Positions 58,847 through 64,000 of a DNA stretch of 64,000 bases are shown here, piece after piece (the stretch's first letter is position 1; every line of letters starts with the position of its first letter). The notes under the pieces were generated by a model. It was not told the DNA's origin. It ran no database searches and saw only the letters and a program-made list of their open reading frames with translations. The translations under genes and the position numbers were made by a program. The stretch is from Daucus carota subsp. sativus (Eukaryota > Streptophyta > Magnoliopsida > Apiales > Apiaceae): positions 51,483,214-51,547,213 of the forward strand of contig NC_030381.2 in the NCBI RefSeq assembly GCF_001625215.2. The letters run 5' to 3'.

Positions 58847-60497
58847 ATGGACAACACTACACAAATTAAATGTCCAGCTAATAAACCGAAAATAATCAAT
58901 ACTGATGATTCATCAGCTCAGCAATGTCCAGAGTATTTTAGGTGGATTCATGAAGATTTAATACCATGGAAAAGGACTGGAATCACGAAAGAAACTATAG
59001 AAAGCAGGATCAGCAAGGCGAATCTCAGAATTCTTGTCATTGATGGAAAATTATACTTGGAAAAATATACTGGTGTTTTTCAGACAAGAGATGTGTTCAC
59101 AATATGGGGAATACTACAACTTCTTAAGCTTTATCCTGGTAAAGTACCAGACGTGGATTTCTTGTTTCATTATGGTGACACCCCTGTCGTTCCCCGGAGA
59201 GATTATATGGGAGCCAATGCATCTGTTCCACCACCATTGTTTCATTATTGTGGCGATGACTCAACCTTTGATCTAGTCTTCCCTGATTGGTCTTTCTGGG
59301 GATGGTACGATCATAATTTTGGCTACATTTTTAGCATAAAGTCTAAAGATATATGTTGCTTTCGTACTCATGTTGCTCATAACTATATTTTACTTGTCAG
59401 GCCTGAGATTAATGTGAAGCCATGGGTGTCTCTAAGAGATGAGCTGAGGAAGGGCAACAAGAAAACACAATGGAGGAAAAGAATACCTTATGCATATTGG
59501 AAAGGCAACTCGCGGGTAAATTATAACAGAAAAGACCTGATGGGATGCAATGTTACTGATCAAGAACATGACTGGAATGCTCGACTATATAAAGTCGTAA
59601 GTACTCTTTTCTGTGTTCAATCATCTGCTAAAGGCAATAAACACTTTATTTCGTGTAAACTAGTACTGGATCACTGAGAACTAATTTCTGATACAATTTA
59701 GCAGAACTGGGATGATGAGTCGAAGAAAGGGTTCAGACGAACAAATTTAGCAGACCAATGTACTCATAGGTTGGTGATTGATTTAGTTCTTGGCCTAATT
59801 TAAAGTATGTGAGTTTCTTTTTCTTTTTATGTCTTTCGATATGTGCAGATACAAGATATATATTGAAGGAATGGCATGGTCTGTCAGCGAAAAATACATT
59901 CTAGCATGCGATTCCATGACTCTTCTTGTTAAGCCGAAGTACTATGATTTCTTTACAAGAGGTTTACAACCTCTGGTGCATTACTGGCCTATAGATAACA
60001 GAAACAAGTGCAGATCGGTTAAATTTGGTGTTGAGTGGGGAAATTCACATAAAAAGAAGGTGAAAATAATAGCGTTAATATTACTAGGGAACTCTTGCTG
60101 CAAAATTTTATAGTTAGGGAATTCATTTCGGTTTTGTTATGTGGTAGGCTCAGAGAATCGGAAGAGCAGGGAGCAATTTCATCCATGAAGGAATGTATAT
60201 GATTATATGTTTTATACTTTGAAATAATACGCAAAGCTGATGAAGTATAAACCAACAGTTCCGCCAGAAGCTATCGAAGTATGCTCAGAAACAGTGGTGT
60301 GCAGTGAACAGAAAGAAGTGAATAAAAGGTTTAAGATTGAATCAATGGTGAAGAGTCCTTCTGCTTCAAGTCCATGTGTTCTGGCGGCTCCCTATAGTCG
60401 GGACGATATACAAGCAATTAAAAATGAGCAAGAAAGTGTAAGAAGACGAGTGCAGGAGTGGGAGCGCAGTGGAAATGCAAGAAGTATAGAATTTTAG
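58847..60497 (+). pseudogene. Rumi-type O-glucosyltransferase (GT90/CAP10), broken at the 3' end
   Basis: Exons 58847-59596, 59702-59769, 59849-60059 and 60148 onward join in frame and match plant rumi homologues (Glyco_transf_90). Hallmarks are CPEYFRWIHEDLIPWK, QTRDVFTIWGILQLLK, FPDWSFWGWYDHN, RIPYAYWKGNSRV, NLADQCTHR, KYIEGMAWSVSEKYILACDS-type core and GLQPLVHYWPI. In the last exon the frame ends at TGA 60220-60222, after 367 codons. The family sequence continues in another frame (YDYMFYTLK, then a TAA at 60225-60227, then YAKLMKYKPTVPPEA, on to 60497). A small indel at about 60193-60200 plus a nonsense change have removed about 90 C-terminal residues. The 5' end is uncertain. In-frame codons precede the ATG, and a possible membrane-helix exon (FIGAILVTRLLDV) lies at about 58481-58522. 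Family members are Golgi/ER glycosyltransferases. Acceptor unknown. A truncated active protein cannot be excluded. Confidence 0.8.
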
Positions 60498-60804
60498 CAA
60501 AATTTAAGTCCTCTGCAAGTGTTCTCTCTTCTTATTTTGTTTGCTGATCTATAGATAAGTCAGATATGCATAGAAAAATAAGGTTCAAGTTGTATATTAT
60601 TCACCTCTTTCTATCAAAAGCACAAGAATAAGCAAGTTATTTAGCAACCAAAAAAGACCCAAGTTGTCAAAAAGAAAATGCAGACACTATATATAACATA
60701 TCCATGCAATACACTCATAATTCATAATTCTTTGAATGTTTCATGAACTCTTTAAACTCTCAGTACCACCAAAAATCAATATTTCGAAATATAAATAGCT
60801 AACA

Positions 60805-61875
60805 TCATAATGGACTTACTATAAATTGCTCTCTACTACATTTAGGAAAAAAGAATCTTCCACTGGAAAATGATCTTTTTATTGCAGCAGGATCTGTAGC
60901 ACAGTGCAGACCTCTGTTTTTATGGCTAGATTTGCTCAATTCAGCTACCGGCTTTTTTGACGATCCAGCATCCTCGTACATGAACTCATTAGCCTCTTCA
61001 TCATGATCAAGGCATATGACATCGGCTATTGAAACTCGGGTTTGACATAAATTATTCATCGATACTGATCTTCTAACTTGTTGGTATTCACCTTCTCTTA
61101 TATCAATTATGAAATCTCTATTTGCAGAATTTCCCAAATTCCTATCAGCTCTGGTTGGAGTTTTAGGGATTTCATCGCCTTGAGTAAGCTCTTCTTCTCC
61201 AATATCATCCTCTACTATGTCAGATTCTCTGTGGTCTGGAAAATGAATTTCATGTTCCATAGGAATTTCTGACACTGGTAGAGGTGGTTGAACTGTGAAA
61301 GTACTAACATGAACAATGTTAGCACGGCAAAGAGGGCAATTCGAGTGTGATCTAAGCCATGTATCAATGCACTTGACGTGAAAAGCATGGCTACATTTTG
61401 GTAAGAGCCTCAGGTTTTCATTTTCTTCAAACTCACTTAGGCATACAGAGCAATCAGTTCCTTCAATCAAGCCATCACCTTTTCTGTACTTGCAGACTGT
61501 AATAGACTTGATCAGAACCTCTTCTAAACCATCATTAGAAGAATGCCAGGGCTCATGGTTTGAAGGGTCGTGATTTTCTTCTAATTCCACAGTGGAGTCA
61601 TGCATTTCTCTGCTCGTGGAATCAATACTCCCACAGAACTTGGAAATTATGGCATAATAACTAACAAGGAGGAAAGCACTCGCAAGAATTCCTATGATCG
61701 CGATCACTAGAGGTGAAAAGCTCGGTACTGAATTTTCATCAGGGAATTCAATAGGCGGTGGAGGTGGGAAGTTAACATAGCACCACTGAGGGCAGTTTAA
61801 ACTACAAAAGCCCTGTGAGCAATCTCTAGTGTTTATATAAGGAACCAAAATTTCTGGGCTATTTAAAGACCCCAT
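60805..61875 (-). CDS. ATL51/52-type RING-H2 E3 ubiquitin ligase
   Basis: Intact single-exon gene of 356 residues, ATG at 61875 and TGA at 60807-60805. The N-terminus is Cys- and Pro-rich ([18 protein letters not shown]). A membrane helix spans about 53-77 ([21 protein letters not shown]). [20 protein letters not shown] is the extended GLD region, followed by RING-H2 ligands C142, C145, C161, H163, H166, C169, C180 and C183 with W173. [24 protein letters not shown] and [15 protein letters not shown] are the wording of Arabidopsis ATL51-ATL54. The long C-terminal half is acidic and ends with a basic [11 protein letters not shown] segment, as in that group. Expected function is membrane-anchored ubiquitin ligation; substrates unknown. 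It converges on the broken glycosyltransferase gene, about 310 bases away. Confidence 0.93.
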   Translation of the reverse strand: MGSLNSPEILVPYINTRDCSQGFCSLNCPQWCYVNFPPPPPIEFPDENSVPSFSPLVIAIIGILASAFLLVSYYAIISKFCGSIDSTSREMHDSTVELEENHDPSNHEPWHSSNDGLEEVLIKSITVCKYRKGDGLIEGTDCSVCLSEFEENENLRLLPKCSHAFHVKCIDTWLRSHSNCPLCRANIVHVSTFTVQPPLPVSEIPMEHEIHFPDHRESDIVEDDIGEEELTQGDEIPKTPTRADRNLGNSANRDFIIDIREGEYQQVRRSVSMNNLCQTRVSIADVICLDHDEEANEFMYEDAGSSKKPVAELSKSSHKNRGLHCATDPAAIKRSFSSGRFFFPKCSREQFIVSPL

Positions 61876-64000
61876 AGCTATAAAATTAAAAACAAAAATT
61901 TCAGTACTCGATTGTACTCTCCACTATATAATTCCAACCATAACTAGTAACAAACTGAACAAATCAAACAAAACAGGAAGTGTTTGTAAGGAAATTCAGT
62001 AGAATATGGTACCATAATTAACCCGAAAAATTTGATATAAAACAAAAAAAAAGGCTTAAGAAAATACCTGAAAGTATATAACATATATTAGAAGTGTTTG
62101 ATCTGGAAAGGAGGGAGACTGTAGTTCTAATACAGATTAACCAGCATATAAGAGAGATTTTTAAAGAAAACAAGAGCTCGAGAAAGCTTTTAAAGAGCAA
62201 GTAAAACAAAGAGAGTTTATGTCTTCTATAATTCTTCAAGAAGCCGAAAGATTCCTTGAAGAAAAGCAGAGGAAAACAGGAAGACATTGGGGGAGCATTC
62301 CCTTTTCTACTTTTTCTTGTTCTTCTCTTTTTCTTTTTCTTAATTTACTTTTGTTGGAGATAATGGTTTGTTGACTCTGGTTATCATGTTGGTTGGGAAC
62401 TCATCAAAGTAATAAATGTATTAAAAATTAATTATTCCTAGTTAGTTGCACTTATAGGGAATGAATGTACTTGAGCCGAAATTAGTTGCACTTAAAGCCA
62501 ATATAATGTAATCAAACCGACGTTAGTTGTAGTTGTAGAGAATGTAATGTAACCGAGCAAGCAGCATCGGGTCTATCACCTTCTTCGTATGTGGGAGATG
62601 AGCTTTTGAATCCTCTGGAGAACACAGAAACAAGGCACACTGCACAAAAGATTATGCTTAACTTATGATTAAGAGTTTAATACGGAATATTAAACTAAAA
62701 GACTCAGAAGAAGCACCAGCAGAAAAGTAAAAAAGAGATACTAGGCATAATAAGATATTAATCATCATTGATATTCTTTCGATTAGCATCAAATTAGTCT
62801 TATCAGTTGGATTATAGTAATGGACAGAAGATGCCCACAGGGAACAATTTGCTAACCATATATTCTTGTCTTGCTTAAGATAATAATATAGCTTTGAGGT
62901 GTTTAACCAACATTTGCGCACAAAACTAAAGTTTATCTAGGAATAATGGAGATTCTGCAGCATACTTCTCCCTCCGCAGAAGTCTTCCTGGTACTGAAAC
63001 GTGCCAAAAGCTTCAATTGTTCTGAATCACTCATAATTTTATTAAGAAGAATTTAAGATATAACTTTCTTGATGAAGTAAAAGATAAGGTAATGAAATTA
63101 CAATGATAGTGATTTCAGTCAAATAATCAAGCTCCCCCTTATGGATTTACTTTGTCAGTGGTCCTTTATTTATCAGGTTGGATCTTTTTTGGCTGTTTAT
63201 TTTACCACTTTTGTATTAAAGATTTTCCAGGATGCCCTCCCCATCATTCTCAGGAGAAGAAAAGAGGGCTCACATTTAATTTTCGAAGAACGAAAATATC
63301 AGGTCTAGCCTATTCCATTGGTGCATTTAAAATATTCATGCATTTTGTCAACATTTTTATTTAATATCGTTCTGTACTTTTTAACAGTGCAGAATAATTG
63401 TTCTCGTTGTTCTTGATCACTGTCCATAAAATTATTTATCTATTTCATGTAGAAGCTAGAGGCCACTAAATCTAAAGCTGTTGCAATTAGTTATGATATC
63501 AAAAAACAGGATAGAAATCATAAGTGCCTGCAATGAATAGTTGAGAGGGGCAACAAATACTTAAATGATGATCTGCCATTGACTGCACTTTGCTGATCCC
63601 ATTGACTGCTGCTAGCCTGTACTACATATAAAAATGTGATCACAAACATTGTGGTCTACATGATTCAGGTTAGAGCTTTAAGGGGTCAAGCTTATAAACA
63701 TGCAGCACACAGTTACCTGTTATTGTGGCTTGAAGCAATCAAACTGAGAGTGATTGGTCATCATGGTAGGACCAGCAAGCCCTCCCCCTGTATTCTTCAG
63801 AACTCACAAAGTGAAAGTACAAAAGTGAGAGAATAATAAGCTGTAATACTGTTCTTGAACTTGAAACAACAACTTTTCTACTTCACATTTCAGCAAAATT
63901 TGTACAAGGCCATTAAACACTTTTCTCACAATATAGGGTTGATTCTTTAATGCTTTACTACTCACTGGGACATATCTATTTATGCAATAAATTTAACTTC
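61876..64000. other. Right-hand end of window, no gene recognised
   Basis: The first few hundred bases are the ATL leader and promoter, with a possible TATATAG box at about 61930-61924 on the minus strand. A TTAGTTGCACTTA motif is repeated imperfectly at 62440-62550. Beyond that I see only short open frames without motifs. Confidence 0.45.

Noticed and set aside
1..64000. CRISPR arrays, operons, ribosome binding sites, replication origins
   Set aside because: The window is plant nuclear DNA with spliced genes. No regularly spaced identical repeats or bacterial-type gene clusters are present.

Overview
This is a plant nuclear window, almost certainly from a eudicot. Genes have GT-AG introns. 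The intergenic DNA is AT-rich and packed with plant transposon families (CACTA, Stowaway, hAT and Mutator MITEs, a Helitron, a solo LTR, a tRNA-derived SINE). The proteins match eudicot families closely. I cannot fix the plant family from sequence alone.

Layout. 457-8437: a complete-ended CACTA transposon with a GAC target duplication. It carries an apparently intact TNPA-like (Transposase_24) gene and a TNP2 gene that has lost its catalytic N-terminal half. 9361-9936: the kinase-end relic of an LRR receptor kinase gene, split by a MITE. 10307-17531 (minus): an intact 12-exon ABCB2/ABCB10-type transporter whose exons join in frame to 1,252 codons. 17.6-28.3 kb: about 10 kb of gene-poor DNA with Stowaway MITEs (one nested in another), a Mutator-like foldback element with a perfect 140-bp palindrome, a hAT MITE, a possible 73-aa secreted peptide and a solo LTR. 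28337-31564 (minus): a two-exon LRR-XII, non-RD receptor kinase. 33257-33388: a second relic, from the 5' end of a sister kinase gene. 34749-37449 (minus): a VMA12/TMEM199-type V-ATPase assembly factor. 37.6-39.9 kb: a long foldback MITE followed by a Helitron in reverse orientation. 41541-44209: a three-finger CCCH protein of the Arabidopsis C3H12 type. 45152-46168: an ATL RING-H2 ligase with an Asp-His repeat. 49956-52279: a subgroup Ia bHLH factor with a MITE just upstream of its TATA box. 52.4-58.8 kb: MITEs, a SINE and no gene. 58847-60497: a rumi-type O-glucosyltransferase gene broken near its 3' end. 60805-61875 (minus): an ATL51/52-type RING-H2 ligase. 61.9-64 kb: no gene recognised.

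The genes do not form a pathway. They are independent housekeeping, regulatory and immune-type genes separated by transposons. The connecting themes are decay of a local receptor-kinase duplication (two relics flank one intact copy) and layered transposition (CACTA in an older inverted repeat, Stowaway in Stowaway, SINE in MITE, MITE in pseudogene). The most distinctive structures are the operator-like inverted motif pairs next to the CACTA TNPA promoter, the perfect palindrome at 23096-23235, and the MITE in the bHLH promoter.

All exon boundaries were read by eye from splice consensus, reading frame and family similarity. No alignment or database search was run.
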